From NCBI GenBank assembly GCA_947502305.1, contig CANMZA010000001.1, positions 62,001 to 126,000 of the forward strand: a DNA stretch of 64,000 nucleotides. Reading direction: 5' to 3'. This DNA comes from an uncultured Erythrobacter sp. (GTDB taxonomy: Bacteria > Pseudomonadota > Alphaproteobacteria > Sphingomonadales > Sphingomonadaceae). Positions 24,882 to 33,936 of the stretch are shown piece by piece. Under the pieces are notes generated by a model, which made no database searches, was not told where the DNA came from, and worked only from the letters and a program-made list of their open reading frames with translations. A program made the position numbers and the translations under genes. Numbering within the stretch: position 1 is the first letter of the stretch; the number at the start of each line of letters is the position of its first letter.

Positions 24882-25850
24882 CTACTCCGCCACGCCTAAA
24901 AACGCCGCAATTTCGCTCCATCGGTCACGCACCACTGCGCGCCCGCGCTCTATATTTTGCGCGATCAATGCCGGATCAAATTCGAGCCTATCGTACAATT
25001 CCACCTGCGGCTGAAGCACCATTGTCGGGATCATGTTGTAGCGCGCAATCTCTTCGCAAAATGGCCGCATAATCTCTTCGGCTGCCTCTGCAGGCACGCC
25101 GCGCTGGGCGAGCTGAGCGCGCTGTGCCTGTTCTGCTTTCACAAGGCGGTTGATCATATCGACATTGCGAACATCGTTATTGCCAACTTCGCGGGTCAGC
25201 AGCTCCACCGATTGCAGACCGATTTCTATGATCGACCCATAATCGCCGGGCACGGGGCCAAGCGGAGCCTCCGCCCGGATGACCAAGACGGCGCGTGGGC
25301 GTTCTTTCAAGGCGGCGCTCAGCGGCGTAATATCGCGCACGCCGCCATCGACCCATTGTTCGGCATTTCCATCCGCGCCGATTGTTTCAAACGGCGGGAA
25401 GAAAGGCGGCTGAGCGCAGCTGGCATAGACCCAATCGGCAATGTTATCGGTGCTTTCCTCAACAACGCGCAATTGGCCTGTGGCGATGTGCACGGCGGCC
25501 ATGCGCAAAGCCTTGCCCGCCGCGCGGATGGCGGCATCGTCGAACATTTCGCCAAGCAATTCTTTGAGCGGGGCGGGATTGTAGAGTGAATTTTTGCCCG
25601 AGATAATCGGCCAGATCATTCCGCCGCGGCCATGATAGATTGAGGAATTGCCGCGCAGGCCGGTCCAGAAATCCACGAGCCTTTCGACATCATTTTGGGC
25701 GACACCGGCGGCCTGAATTGCGCCGGTGGATGTGCCCGCTGCCGTTTCAAATTCAACCCCGCGCACCCGGATCAATTCGTCAATCACACCGATCTGATAC
25801 GCACCGCGCGCCCCGCCGCCGCTTAACGCCAATGCCAATCCGCCCGCCAT
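24882..25850 (-). CDS. Patatin-like phospholipase
   Basis: 322-residue patatin-fold lipid acyl hydrolase with a Ser-Asp dyad. The oxyanion loop is SGGGARGAYQIGV (residues 10-22), the nucleophile elbow is GTSTG (near 41-45), and the catalytic Asp is in VDGGVRD (near 170). No signal peptide, so it is cytosolic or translocated by other means. Its length is typical of the short bacterial RssA-like group. It ends close to the DUF6491-like gene, which it faces. Confidence 0.92.
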   Translation of the reverse strand: MAGGLALALSGGGARGAYQIGVIDELIRVRGVEFETAAGTSTGAIQAAGVAQNDVERLVDFWTGLRGNSSIYHGRGGMIWPIISGKNSLYNPAPLKELLGEMFDDAAIRAAGKALRMAAVHIATGQLRVVEESTDNIADWVYASCAQPPFFPPFETIGADGNAEQWVDGGVRDITPLSAALKERPRAVLVIRAEAPLGPVPGDYGSIIEIGLQSVELLTREVGNNDVRNVDMINRLVKAEQAQRAQLAQRGVPAEAAEEIMRPFCEEIARYNMIPTMVLQPQVELYDRLEFDPALIAQNIERGRAVVRDRWSEIAAFLGVAE

Positions 25851-25924
25851 TTTGTGCCCCCTATTTGATGTGCTGGATGCAACCTAAGCTAGGCCGCACC
25901 CTTCCGGCAAATCGCCGCCGGGCT

Positions 25925-27202
25925 TTAAGGCGCAGACGCGGACTGATCTGCGCTGTTCAGCCCCGTCAGTCCAGAGCCGTTAATCCCAAGCTCTGCAAGG
26001 ATCGCTTCGGCCTTTTTCTTCACGCCAAAAAACCCAGCTTTCGCCAGCGGCCATGTCGCCCGGTCCAGATCAGGCAGCAGAATGGCGGCACGGCCCGCGT
26101 CCATCATGGGCGCAAGATCGGGCATCAACGCGTCTTTGCTCCAGCCAGTGGTGAGATAGGGTAGGGCGACGCGGTCTAAATTTGCCGCATCCAATATGTC
26201 CGAAAGCGGCGTGCCAGCATCCCAATTGCGACTGTCACATCCAAACGCACCGGCGGCATCGGCCGTGCCGCTTTGAACGGCGCCTTTCGCAAATTCCTCA
26301 GCAGCGGGGCCGATCGCGCCCGCCGAACGCGTGCCGGGCCGCGCCGCGCCAAGGATCAAAGCGGGCGGGCGCGGTAGGTTCAGCGCGGCGTGATGCGCGC
26401 CGTCATCATGCACGATCAAAGCATAGGGGGTATCGAAAGCGGCGCTGTCAGCGGCTGGGAGATCGAGGGTTTGGCGGCCAAATTCCGCCGGTTCCACCAA
26501 AGGCTCGGCCACATCCGCCAGACCGGTCGCTGACAATGCGCCTCCGGGCTGATTTGCGGTGTAGCGCGCAATATTGTCTGGCCGGGCGAGATAGGTCTTA
26601 CCCTTCGTATGCAGCCCGCCGACCCATCGCCATGATAGCGTGTTGGACGCCGCGTCCCCGTCGATCAAATGCCGCAAAAAGAAATCCGCGCCGAGATGCC
26701 AGTCGAGCTTAAGCGTAAAGATCCAAATGCTGGCGAACCACATCCGCGCGTGATTGTGGAGATAACCGGTACTCGTCAATTCGTGCGCCCAATGGTCAAA
26801 CGCCGCGATCCCGGTTCGGCCTTCTATGGCCTGATTATAAGCGGTCGCGATTCCCGAATTGGCGGCCTTTGCGGCCCATGCCTCGTTGCGCCCTTTAACA
26901 TAAGCGTCCCAGATCGCCGGACGCTGTTCCAGATAGCCCTTGAAATAGACCCGCCAGAACACTTCGGAGACGAATTTTTCGCATTGTTCAAAGGAGTGGT
27001 GAGCAAGCGCGGCGTCAATCACCTCCGCCTCGCTTAGCAATCCGTGTTTGAGCCAAGGCGAGAGCTGGGAAACACCGCGCCGTGCGCCTTGGGCCGGGGT
27101 GCCGTCATCATAATTGCGCTCATTCGCATAGATGCGCCCGGCACGTGGGAGAAATTCAGCAAGCCGGGCAAGCCCAGCGGCGCGTGTTGGTTCAAATTGC
27201 AT
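25925..27202 (-). CDS. Photolyase/cryptochrome-like FAD-binding protein with permuted domain order
   Basis: 425 residues. Residues 1-210 form the helical FAD-binding domain of photolyases: GVSQLSPWLKHGLLSEAEV, FVSEVFWRVYFKGYLEQRP, HELTSTGYLHNHARMWFAS, LIDGDAASNTLSWRWVGG. The alpha/beta antenna domain that normally precedes it is missing. Instead residues 230-410 contain a Rossmann-like segment (TPYALIVHDDGAHHAALNL, ALILGAARPG, AGRAAILLPD) that could be that domain moved to the C-terminus. DNA-repair or light-sensing activity is unproven. The start MQFEPTRAAGLARL follows a TGGGTC stretch and has no strong ribosome site. Confidence 0.8.
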   Translation of the reverse strand: MQFEPTRAAGLARLAEFLPRAGRIYANERNYDDGTPAQGARRGVSQLSPWLKHGLLSEAEVIDAALAHHSFEQCEKFVSEVFWRVYFKGYLEQRPAIWDAYVKGRNEAWAAKAANSGIATAYNQAIEGRTGIAAFDHWAHELTSTGYLHNHARMWFASIWIFTLKLDWHLGADFFLRHLIDGDAASNTLSWRWVGGLHTKGKTYLARPDNIARYTANQPGGALSATGLADVAEPLVEPAEFGRQTLDLPAADSAAFDTPYALIVHDDGAHHAALNLPRPPALILGAARPGTRSAGAIGPAAEEFAKGAVQSGTADAAGAFGCDSRNWDAGTPLSDILDAANLDRVALPYLTTGWSKDALMPDLAPMMDAGRAAILLPDLDRATWPLAKAGFFGVKKKAEAILAELGINGSGLTGLNSADQSASAP

Positions 27203-27442
27203 GACCCATCAAACCGTGGAGGCGACAAGAGTTCCGAGATCAGCGGCCTACCTCTTGAACGGAGCCCCTAAAACTCACGCGCAATATCATTACGCCCGCC
27301 GGGAATATAATTTGACAGCATCCAACCGCCTCGCGCATTCGTATATGGGAAAGAGCCTAGGCACCGGGCAAGCATTCGGGCCGAAGTTCTTTAGGCAAGA
27401 AAGCCCCTTAATTTCAAAGCAGACATCCAAAGGATTGATCCC

Positions 27443-28021
27443 ATGAACACCCCTAAGAACATCTTCGCCGCCGCCCTGACTGGCACCGCCGCATTGGCGC
27501 TTGCCGCTTGCGCACCAGAGGCCGAAACCAGCGATTCCATGATGGCCGATGAAAGCGCGATGACCGAAGCCGCAGCACCCGGCACCATCGTCGAAGTCGC
27601 GCAGGGCGATGAGAGCTTCTCTACCTTGGTTGCCTCCGTAACCGCCGCTGGTCTTGGTGAAACCTTGTCGGGCGAAGGCCCCTTTACCGTGTTCGCACCG
27701 ACCAATGATGCATTTGCGAAAATCGACGAAGCAACGCTGACCGAACTCACCACCAATGACACAGAAACATTGGGCGCAATCCTGACATATCACGTGGTCG
27801 AAGGGGCAGTTGACGCCGCCACTTTGGTTGGCGCAATCGAAGAAGCTGGCGATGCGGGCTACACCGTAACCACCGTTGGCGGCGGCACTTTGACCGCGAC
27901 TTTGGTCGATGGCGCTGTGATCCTGACCGATGCGAATGGCGGCACATCCACCGTGACTGCAACCGATGTGGCGGCATCAAATGGCCTCGTCCATGTTATC
28001 GATACGGTTTTGATGCCGTAA
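27443..28021 (+). CDS. Fasciclin-domain lipoprotein
   Basis: 192 residues: signal with lipobox ALAAC near residue 22, an acidic Met/Ala linker, and one fasciclin (FAS1) domain from about residue 48 to the end. FAS1 motifs are present: FTVFAPTNDAFAKI near 88 and the H-box-like LTYHVVEGAV, ending NGLVHVIDTVLMP. Such proteins mediate adhesion or matrix contacts at the cell surface. AAGGATTGATCCC precedes the ATG, and a terminator follows at 28051-28079. Confidence 0.93.
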   Translation: MNTPKNIFAAALTGTAALALAACAPEAETSDSMMADESAMTEAAAPGTIVEVAQGDESFSTLVASVTAAGLGETLSGEGPFTVFAPTNDAFAKIDEATLTELTTNDTETLGAILTYHVVEGAVDAATLVGAIEEAGDAGYTVTTVGGGTLTATLVDGAVILTDANGGTSTVTATDVAASNGLVHVIDTVLMP

Positions 28022-28050
28022 CGCATCTCTCCATATTGAACACGCATTTT

Positions 28051-28079
28051 GGGCGGGCCTTTGACGAGGTCCGCCCTTT
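28051..28079 (+). terminator. Rho-independent terminator after the fasciclin gene
   Basis: Stem GGGCGGGCC (28051-28059) with GGTCCGCCC (28068-28076), one wobble pair, followed by TTT. Confidence 0.7.
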
Positions 28080-28130
28080 GCACATGCGCCGGGGTTTCCC
28101 TCACGCCGCGGCGAATGCTAAACTGGCCGC

Positions 28131-28577
28131 ATGCGCAATTTGTCCCCCCTTCTAACCGCCGGTTTCGCCGCCTCAATTCTCACCGCTTGCACACAAGAGG
28201 CGGGGGAAATCAGCCGCGACGCGCAACCTTTTGCAGGGATCGCGGAAACCGCTGACATTACCTTGCTGGGTAATGAGCCGTTCTGGGGCATTGATATTGG
28301 CCCAGATGGGTCAGGCTTTACCGCGGTCTATTCCACCCCTGAAAATATCGACGGGACGCCGTTCGAGGTCAGCCGTTTTGCAGGCAATAACGGCATCGGT
28401 TTTAACGGAACGCTGGGCGAAGAGGCGGTGCAAATCGCGCTTACCCCCGGCGCGTGTAATGACACGATGAGCGACCGGTCCTACCCCTACACCGCCACTG
28501 TCCTTTTGGGCGATATGACGCTGTATGGATGCGCCTATACTAGTGATGAGCCGTTTACTGGGGAGGAAATGCCGTGA
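28131..28577 (+). CDS. Small COG3650-like lipoprotein
   Basis: 148 residues with a lipobox ILTAC near residue 20. The body has LLGNEPFWGIDIGPDG and a late MSDRSYPYTATVLLGDMTLYGCAY. This NEPFW...MSDxxYPY...L.GCA pattern belongs to the COG3650 group of uncharacterised envelope proteins. The stop overlaps the GTG start of the GFA gene by 4 bp (GTGA, 28574-28577). Confidence 0.75.
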   Translation: MRNLSPLLTAGFAASILTACTQEAGEISRDAQPFAGIAETADITLLGNEPFWGIDIGPDGSGFTAVYSTPENIDGTPFEVSRFAGNNGIGFNGTLGEEAVQIALTPGACNDTMSDRSYPYTATVLLGDMTLYGCAYTSDEPFTGEEMP

Positions 28578-29002
28578 GTGAAGATGCAAACAAGACCGAA
28601 GCAAGAACCGGGGGCTGCCTCTGCGGCGAAATTCGCTACACTTTGAATGCAGAGCCGCAAGTGTGCGTGACGTGCCATTGCAAGAATTGTCAGCGGCAAG
28701 CGGGCACGGCATTATCCATCATTATCGGCGTGCCCGAAGACGCGGTGGAGATTACCGGCAGCGTCAAAACCTATAATGATACTGGCGACAGCGGGGCGAC
28801 AGTGCGGCGGCAATTCTGCGGAACTTGCGGATCGCCGGTGTTCACGCGGCTCGAACAACCCGGAATGATGTTTATCAAGGCCGGAACTTTGGACGACACG
28901 TCTGATCTGAAACCCGCCTTCCATTGCTACACCAAAAGCAAGCAGGATTGGGTGCCGCTCGGCGAAATTCCGGGCTTTGAGACCGTTCCGCAAGGGATGT
29001 GA
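28574..29002 (+). CDS. GFA/CENP-V family zinc protein
   Basis: 142 residues with the Cys pattern of the GFA (glutathione-dependent formaldehyde-activating enzyme-like) fold: GGCLCGEIRY, CHCKNCQR, FCGTCGSPVF. These bind two zinc ions. The substrate cannot be deduced, and most members are not true formaldehyde enzymes. The GTG start lies inside the upstream stop, giving translational coupling. Confidence 0.92.
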   Translation: MSEDANKTEARTGGCLCGEIRYTLNAEPQVCVTCHCKNCQRQAGTALSIIIGVPEDAVEITGSVKTYNDTGDSGATVRRQFCGTCGSPVFTRLEQPGMMFIKAGTLDDTSDLKPAFHCYTKSKQDWVPLGEIPGFETVPQGM

Positions 29003-29083
29003 AATCGGGGTGCTTGCTCAGAGTTTCGGAGGGCGCTGATGAGGCGCCCGCCGAGAATTATGCGGTAAAACTTGATCTGTTTC

Positions 29084-29108
29084 GGAACCGGCTACGGCAA
29101 ACCACGTT
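29084..29108 (+). promoter_or_regulatory. EcfG-type (general stress response) promoter
   Basis: GGAAC at 29084-29088, 16-nt spacer, CGTT at 29105-29108: an exact match to the alphaproteobacterial sigma-EcfG consensus (GGAAC-N16/17-CGTT). It lies about 80 bp before the LOV histidine kinase start. Confidence 0.75.
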
Positions 29109-29187
29109 GCACCTGTAACTAAATAATGCCGCCAGCACTCCGCCCCCTTACCCTCTCCCTGGGGTGCGCTGCGGGAAAGAAGGTAAC

Positions 29188-30273
29188 GTGAACACCGATG
29201 ACGAAAGCAACCGTCCGCGGCCTGATCAGGCTGCGCTGCGGTTTGATGATGCACCCGACCGATTTCGCGCCGGGAATGAAAGCGACCAGTTTTCTGGCGC
29301 GTCCGGCGTCTTGTTTGAACAAGCAATGGCGCAAACGCGGATGGCGATCACTTTGGTCGATCCGCATTCACCCGACCTGCCGATTGTCTTTGCCAACCGC
29401 GCCTTTCGCCGGTTGACGGGATATTCCGAAGAAGAAGTGATCGGGCGCAATTGCCGGTTCTTGCAGGGGCCGAAAACCGATCCGGAACCAATTGCCCGGA
29501 TCCGCGATGCCATCGCCAATGAAGACGTGGTGGTCGTGGAGCTGATCAATTATCGCAAGAACGGCACGACCTTTTGGAACGCGCTGCACCTTGGGCCGAT
29601 TTACAATGACCGGCACGAATTGGTCTATTTCTTCGGCAGCCAATGGGATGTCTCTGACGTGCGCGCCGCGCGGGCAGAGGAACGCCATGCCAAGGAAATG
29701 GCGCGCGAATTGTCGCACCGGATGAAGAATATGTTCGCGGTGATTTCCGGCATCGTCAATGTTACGGGCCGGTCGCGCGGCATTCAGGCAGAGGCGGCGG
29801 AGATCAATTCGCGCATTCAGGCACTGGGCCGCGCCTATGAAACCACGCTCGATGATGCCTCCAGCGGCAGCATTGATATCGGCCAAGCGATCCGCGCCGT
29901 CCTGTCACCTTTTGACCGGGACGAGGCGCGGCTGGAGCTGAGCGGGAATGGCGTGCGGATGCCTTTCACGGTGATTTCGGTTGTTGGATTGGTGCTGCAT
30001 GAGTTGTCGGCCAATGCTGTCAAACATGGGGCATGGAGCGCCGATGACGGCAAGGTCACGGTCGACTGGAAAATGAACACGGATGAAACCGCGCTGGTCA
30101 TCACTTGGCAAGAAAAGGGCGGCCCATCGGTCACCGCCGATGCGATTGAATCGGGCACGGGCACCGCGATTGTGGACCGTTTATTGGCGACATCGCGCGG
30201 CACGATCACGCGCGAATGGACCACGGATGGTTTGAAAGCGGCCATCACCGTGCCGGCGCGGAGCAAATCTTGA
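29188..30273 (+). CDS. Blue-light LOV-domain HWE histidine kinase
   Basis: Photosensory kinase of 361 residues from the GTG at 29188 (AGAAGGTAAC upstream; an in-frame GTG at 29164 is possible). The LOV domain (about residues 45-155) has the flavin-adduct motif GRNCRFLQG, NYRKNGTTFWN and the conserved Gln in FFGSQWDVSD. The kinase is of the HWE class: phospho-acceptor ELSHRMKNMFAVI, N-box HELSANAVKHGAWS and the WxE motif TWQEKGG. No transmembrane segment. Blue light would form a Cys-FMN adduct and alter autophosphorylation. Its stop overlaps a response-regulator start (TTGA). It is of the type of LovK or the Erythrobacter LOV kinases and sits behind an EcfG promoter. Confidence 0.95.
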   Translation: MNTDDESNRPRPDQAALRFDDAPDRFRAGNESDQFSGASGVLFEQAMAQTRMAITLVDPHSPDLPIVFANRAFRRLTGYSEEEVIGRNCRFLQGPKTDPEPIARIRDAIANEDVVVVELINYRKNGTTFWNALHLGPIYNDRHELVYFFGSQWDVSDVRAARAEERHAKEMARELSHRMKNMFAVISGIVNVTGRSRGIQAEAAEINSRIQALGRAYETTLDDASSGSIDIGQAIRAVLSPFDRDEARLELSGNGVRMPFTVISVVGLVLHELSANAVKHGAWSADDGKVTVDWKMNTDETALVITWQEKGGPSVTADAIESGTGTAIVDRLLATSRGTITREWTTDGLKAAITVPARSKS

Positions 30274-30665
30274 GCCAGATTTATTCCATTTTGTTGCTCG
30301 AAGACGAGCCGCTGATCCTGATGGATCTGGAATATGCTGCGCAAGATCGCGGTTGCCGGGTGTTTCCCGCGACGTCTTGTGAAGAAGCGTTGGCGCTGCT
30401 CGGCGGGCAAAGCGGCGTTGATACCGCGATCCTTGATGTGAGTTTGGGCGCAGGCGAAAATTGCATTCCGGTAGCAAATGAATTGAAAGCGCGCGGCATC
30501 CCATTTGTCCTGCATTCTGGCGATTTGGACCGGCATGAGGAACGGGTACGCAATTTGGACGCGCCGCTGATCGCGAAACCTGCCCCGTCAGACAAAGTGA
30601 TCGCCGCGGCGATTGCGCTGTTTGCAGGCGGCGGGCAGGGCGATAAGGCGCTGGCGGCGGAATAG
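30270..30665 (+). CDS. Single-domain response regulator, partner of the LOV kinase
   Basis: 131 residues consisting of a receiver domain only. It has the acidic pair LLEDEP, the phospho-acceptor Asp in AILDVSLG, Ser in LHSGD and Lys in IAKPAP. The start is the TTG at 30270, preceded by GGAGCAAATC and overlapping the kinase stop (TTGA). With no output domain it probably acts as a phosphate sink or relay, as LovR does in the Caulobacter general stress pathway (established for LovK/LovR, inferred here). Confidence 0.9.
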   Translation: MSQIYSILLLEDEPLILMDLEYAAQDRGCRVFPATSCEEALALLGGQSGVDTAILDVSLGAGENCIPVANELKARGIPFVLHSGDLDRHEERVRNLDAPLIAKPAPSDKVIAAAIALFAGGGQGDKALAAE

Positions 30666-30700
30666 AGCGCAAATGCGGCTTTCAACGCGACTTACTTAAA

Positions 30701-32167
30701 TCAGAACAATCCCGGTATTTCATATTGCGCCGCTGTCGGCTGCTCTGGGCGCATCATTTGCAGCTCGCTTTGACGCTGCGCAATCCCGTCAGACTTACCG
30801 CTGATCGCGGTGCAATTGCGCCCGGCCAGAAAATCGAGCGCGGTCGCGACTGAGGTTTCATTTGCATCACCCAGCGGGTTGGAAATGTCATCGGTTGCCT
30901 GGCATGTGTTGGGGACAGTGCCCGCAAGCCCATCGAAATAATCGCCCTGATTATTGGCATTCACTGTTTGGAACGTCACCGCCCGCACGCGCAAATCGCA
31001 GGCGTCAAAATCAAATCCAAATTGCCCGACAGGTTTACCCGAAGTGTTCCCGCCAATCAGGGCGACATTATCCGCATCAAGATAGGGCAACATCGAATTG
31101 ATCACTAGCTCACTGGCGGAAGCTGTGCTGCTGGTAGAAATGAATGCGATCTTGGTGGCTTGCAGAGAATTGACTTCGTTCTGGAAAAACTCAGTGGAAT
31201 TTTCAGCAGATTTGGAGGCCCGAAGGATCGTCTCACTCCACAATTGCCCCACGCGCCCTTGACCCAGCAAGTCGCCGAATGTTTCGGAAACGCTGACCAA
31301 TCCGCCGCCATTATAGCGGAAATCGATGATCAATTCGGTGACGCCATTGGAATTGAACAACCCGAACGCATCGCGCAATTGATTGCCCGCATCTTCGACA
31401 ATGAAAGTCCGCAGGTTGAGATAGCCGACATTCTTGCCGCCATCATTGATGATCAGCGCGCCGTAACGATCCGAGATTGGGTCGAGCGAGAAATCTGCCT
31501 TGGCAATGCTGGCCTCGACAACAGCGCCGCCCGCCTGTGCAAATCGGATGACGCGGGTGACGCCGGGATCAGAGGGGCCAAGCGCATCGACCACCGCTTG
31601 CGGTCCGCCTGCCGCGATTAGAGCGGGGATGGTTTGCAGATTTGCGCTGCTAGTGCCGATTGCGAGCAATTCGGTGCCGCGATCCATGCCGGCCTGAAAA
31701 CCGGGCGCATTCTCAAATGTCTCCAGCAAGAACACCCGGTCATTCACAGTGTCAAAGGACAGGCGAATGCCGAAACCCGCACTTGAGCCAGAGGCAATCA
31801 GCGCGTTTTCAGCGGCGATGGAGGTGGCAAAGGTAAAGCCCTTATCGCGCGATTGTGCCCGAGCTGGGGCGACGCGCGCGTCGAGGAAACTTTGAACAGT
31901 CGTAAAATTCGCCGCATTGACGGTGTTGTCGAGCAAAGCGGGGAACAGATACCATTCATTCAGCACATCATCGGCAAAATTGATCTGGTTCGCAATCGAG
32001 CATGTCCCCGTCGGCTGCACCCCGGTGCCGCCTCCGCCGGTTGGCGTGGTAGAATTCGAGCCGCCCCCGCCGCAAGCGGCCAGCGCCAGGGCCAATGTTA
32101 CAGAAAGGGCAGTTCGAGCGATCAGGCGAGCGTGAGGGCGGGGCGTGAGAGCGAGGTCGATTTTCAT
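30701..32167 (-). CDS. S41 family (C-terminal processing-type) peptidase lipoprotein
   Basis: S41 serine protease of 488 residues from the ATG at 32167, preferred over upstream in-frame starts because it opens a lipoprotein signal (TALSVTLALALAACGGGGS) with lipobox LAAC. A degenerate PDZ-like part (GFGIRLSFDTVNDRVFLLETFENAPG) follows, then the S41 core with FRYNGGG, and the nucleophile region STSSTASASELVINSML, then GNTSGKPVG. The C-terminus has an unusual Cys-containing extension (FDACDLRVRAV, TCQATDD). It is probably periplasmic and degrades misfolded or peptide substrates. A divergent PEBP gene lies 255 bp away. Confidence 0.92.
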   Translation of the reverse strand: MKIDLALTPRPHARLIARTALSVTLALALAACGGGGSNSTTPTGGGGTGVQPTGTCSIANQINFADDVLNEWYLFPALLDNTVNAANFTTVQSFLDARVAPARAQSRDKGFTFATSIAAENALIASGSSAGFGIRLSFDTVNDRVFLLETFENAPGFQAGMDRGTELLAIGTSSANLQTIPALIAAGGPQAVVDALGPSDPGVTRVIRFAQAGGAVVEASIAKADFSLDPISDRYGALIINDGGKNVGYLNLRTFIVEDAGNQLRDAFGLFNSNGVTELIIDFRYNGGGLVSVSETFGDLLGQGRVGQLWSETILRASKSAENSTEFFQNEVNSLQATKIAFISTSSTASASELVINSMLPYLDADNVALIGGNTSGKPVGQFGFDFDACDLRVRAVTFQTVNANNQGDYFDGLAGTVPNTCQATDDISNPLGDANETSVATALDFLAGRNCTAISGKSDGIAQRQSELQMMRPEQPTAAQYEIPGLF

Positions 32168-32422
32168 AGTGGCGCAAGCGGCTCCGAGCAGAATTTTGCG
32201 ATCTTTCACCCTCTTTCCGGGGCGAATTTCAAGGCGCAGCATGCATCGCGGCCCCCTGAACAGCAACCTTTTGCAGCTTGTCCACTGGCCCGAAGATGAA
32301 TGTATCACTGTAAATACACGTATTTTTGGTTGTTTTCCTCAGAAACCGGGGCAAATCGCGCGTATATCCCTCGTTTTGCCCGGGCGGACCTACTAGCTAA
32401 CTACACATGGAAAGACAGAATC

Positions 32423-33013
32423 ATGCCTGATCTGCCTGATTGGCTCGATAAGAAGCTGCCCCCTGCGGCGCGTCACCCCGGCTTGGCGATTGCCACTCTG
32501 GGTGATGCAAAGACGCTTGGACGCGGCGGCTTTGCTCTGACCAGCCCGGCTTTTGACGCAGGCGAAGAACTCGATCCGTGCTTCACCGCTAAGGAAGAAG
32601 ACGCGGTTGCCCCGCCGCTTGAATGGAGCGCGCCGCCGCCCGGATCGCAGGAATTGATCGTGATCGTCGAAGACGCGACCGACACCAGTGCGAAGCCTGC
32701 ATGCCATTGGGCTGTGTGGGGGTTGGCCGGACAACGCGGAAAATTGCTAGAGGGGGAAGCGCCCCCGCGCGCAGGTAAGAACGCGCAAGGCAATTCGGAA
32801 TGGCTGCTGCCGGATCCGCCCGTGGGCGAAACGCGCCATTATGTATTTCAAATATTCGCAACTGACCTGCCTTTGACATTGATGCCAGGGGCAAGCCGCG
32901 AACAACTGATCTCTTCGATCAAAGGGTTCATCACGGGCTGTGATGTTCTCTACGCTCCTTTCACCGGCATTCCCGCCGATGATGGAGCATTGGACGATGA
33001 TGATTTCGACTAA
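32423..33013 (+). CDS. YbhB/YbcL-type PEBP (Raf kinase inhibitor-like) protein
   Basis: 196-residue phosphatidylethanolamine-binding-protein family member. The ATG at 32423 is followed by MPDLPDWLDKKLPPAAR, and the PEBP core starts at FALTSPAFDAGEELDP. Family motifs are PPLEWSAPPPGSQELIVIVED, CHWAVWG and GETRHYVFQIFATD. Bacterial members bind small anions or lipids; function uncertain. The acidic tail DDGALDDDDFD may be flexible. No signal peptide. Confidence 0.92.
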   Translation: MPDLPDWLDKKLPPAARHPGLAIATLGDAKTLGRGGFALTSPAFDAGEELDPCFTAKEEDAVAPPLEWSAPPPGSQELIVIVEDATDTSAKPACHWAVWGLAGQRGKLLEGEAPPRAGKNAQGNSEWLLPDPPVGETRHYVFQIFATDLPLTLMPGASREQLISSIKGFITGCDVLYAPFTGIPADDGALDDDDFD

Positions 33014-33038
33014 CCCGCCATCATAAGGGAGAAGAACC

Positions 33039-33290
33039 ATGGCTGGAAAAACCAACGCACTTCAAAAACCAGTGCAGCTTTCGGGTGAACTAGAAGCAGT
33101 GATCGGCAAAGGCCCGATGACTCGCGCTCAGGTAACTTCGAAAATCTGGGAATATATCAAAGGCAAAGACCTTCAAGATTCCAAAGATAAGCGCCAGATC
33201 AACCCAGACGACAAATTGTCGGCTGTGATCGGCAAAGATCAAATCTCGATGTTCAAGATGACGGCTGCTGTTTCCAAGCACCTCACCTAA
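33039..33290 (+). CDS. SWIB/MDM2 domain protein
   Basis: 83-residue protein made of one SWIB domain: KPVQLSGELEAVIGKGPMTR, VTSKIWEYIKGKDLQDSKDK, RQINPDDKLSAVIGKDQISM, FKMTAAVSKHL. In eukaryotes the fold sits in chromatin remodelers. Bacterial stand-alone copies occur in Chlamydia and many proteobacteria and are thought to associate with DNA or the nucleoid. AAGGGAGAAGAACC precedes the ATG. A strong terminator follows. Confidence 0.95.
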   Translation: MAGKTNALQKPVQLSGELEAVIGKGPMTRAQVTSKIWEYIKGKDLQDSKDKRQINPDDKLSAVIGKDQISMFKMTAAVSKHLT

Positions 33291-33333
33291 GATCAGGCCT
33301 GCCGAATGCGGCGGGTTTTGAGAATACAGACCG

Positions 33334-33374
33334 GGGGCGCAGTGCGATTGCCACTGCGCCCCTGATTTGTTTTT
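33334..33374 (+). terminator. Rho-independent terminator after the SWIB gene
   Basis: Perfect 11-bp stem GGGGCGCAGTG (33334-33344) with CACTGCGCCCC (33352-33362), 7-nt loop, followed by TGATTTGTTTTT. It can also serve the convergent DoxX gene. Confidence 0.92.
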
Positions 33375-33377
33375 AAG

Positions 33378-33809
33378 TTAGGCAAGACGCGATTGAGCGC
33401 GCCTGAGCGGAACATCGCCCGCCCATAGAGCCCAAAGAATGATCACTGGCTGCGCGAACATGCGCGGGACATGATAGGCAAGGCCAAGCCCGCCGCCATC
33501 CATCCGGGCCATATCCAAGACGAAATGGTTGATATTGGCAGGCCACACAAACAGCGCATAAAGCGCCAACCCAATCCCGGCAGCCCGGCGTAGGTGCACA
33601 TTGAAAGGTTGCAGCAAACCGATTGCCCCGAGGATCTCGGCTATGCCGGTCCAAAAGACCACCGCCTCGGGGAAAGGAACTTGATCCGGCATGATCGACA
33701 AAAACGGATCTGGCGCGGCGAAATGCATATACCCTGCAAAAGCGTAAAAAGCCGCAAGGACGATGCGCAAAGTGGGTTTGATTAGGCCTCGGGCACCAGC
33801 AATGTTCAT
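33378..33809 (-). CDS. DoxX-like membrane protein
   Basis: 143 residues with four predicted helices (about 14-30, 45-68, 75-95 and 112-130) and the DoxX-type stretches AFAGYMHFAAP and FWTGIAEILGAIGLLQP. Members are loosely linked to quinone or thiosulfate oxidation and redox stress, but their function is mostly unproven. The start is ATG at 33809, preceded by GGAACTACCCGCG. Confidence 0.88.
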   Translation of the reverse strand: MNIAGARGLIKPTLRIVLAAFYAFAGYMHFAAPDPFLSIMPDQVPFPEAVVFWTGIAEILGAIGLLQPFNVHLRRAAGIGLALYALFVWPANINHFVLDMARMDGGGLGLAYHVPRMFAQPVIILWALWAGDVPLRRAQSRLA

Positions 33810-33936
33810 CGCGGGTAGTTCCGGCTCATTTGCTTATGCAGAGATAGACCCGATTGTTCGTCATACGTCTTCGCGCTATCAATGATGCTCACGTTTCGGC
33901 TCCTTTGCCGCTGCACTACCGGGAGAATTACGGCTC

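Noticed and set aside
27203..27240. Possible EcfG promoter of the photolyase-like gene on the minus strand
   Set aside because: GGAAC is present, but the following CGGTT is at 14 nt and does not match CGTT at 16-17 nt.
27290..27793. 167-codon minus-strand frame over the fasciclin gene
   Set aside because: Antisense to a clear fasciclin lipoprotein with its own ribosome site.
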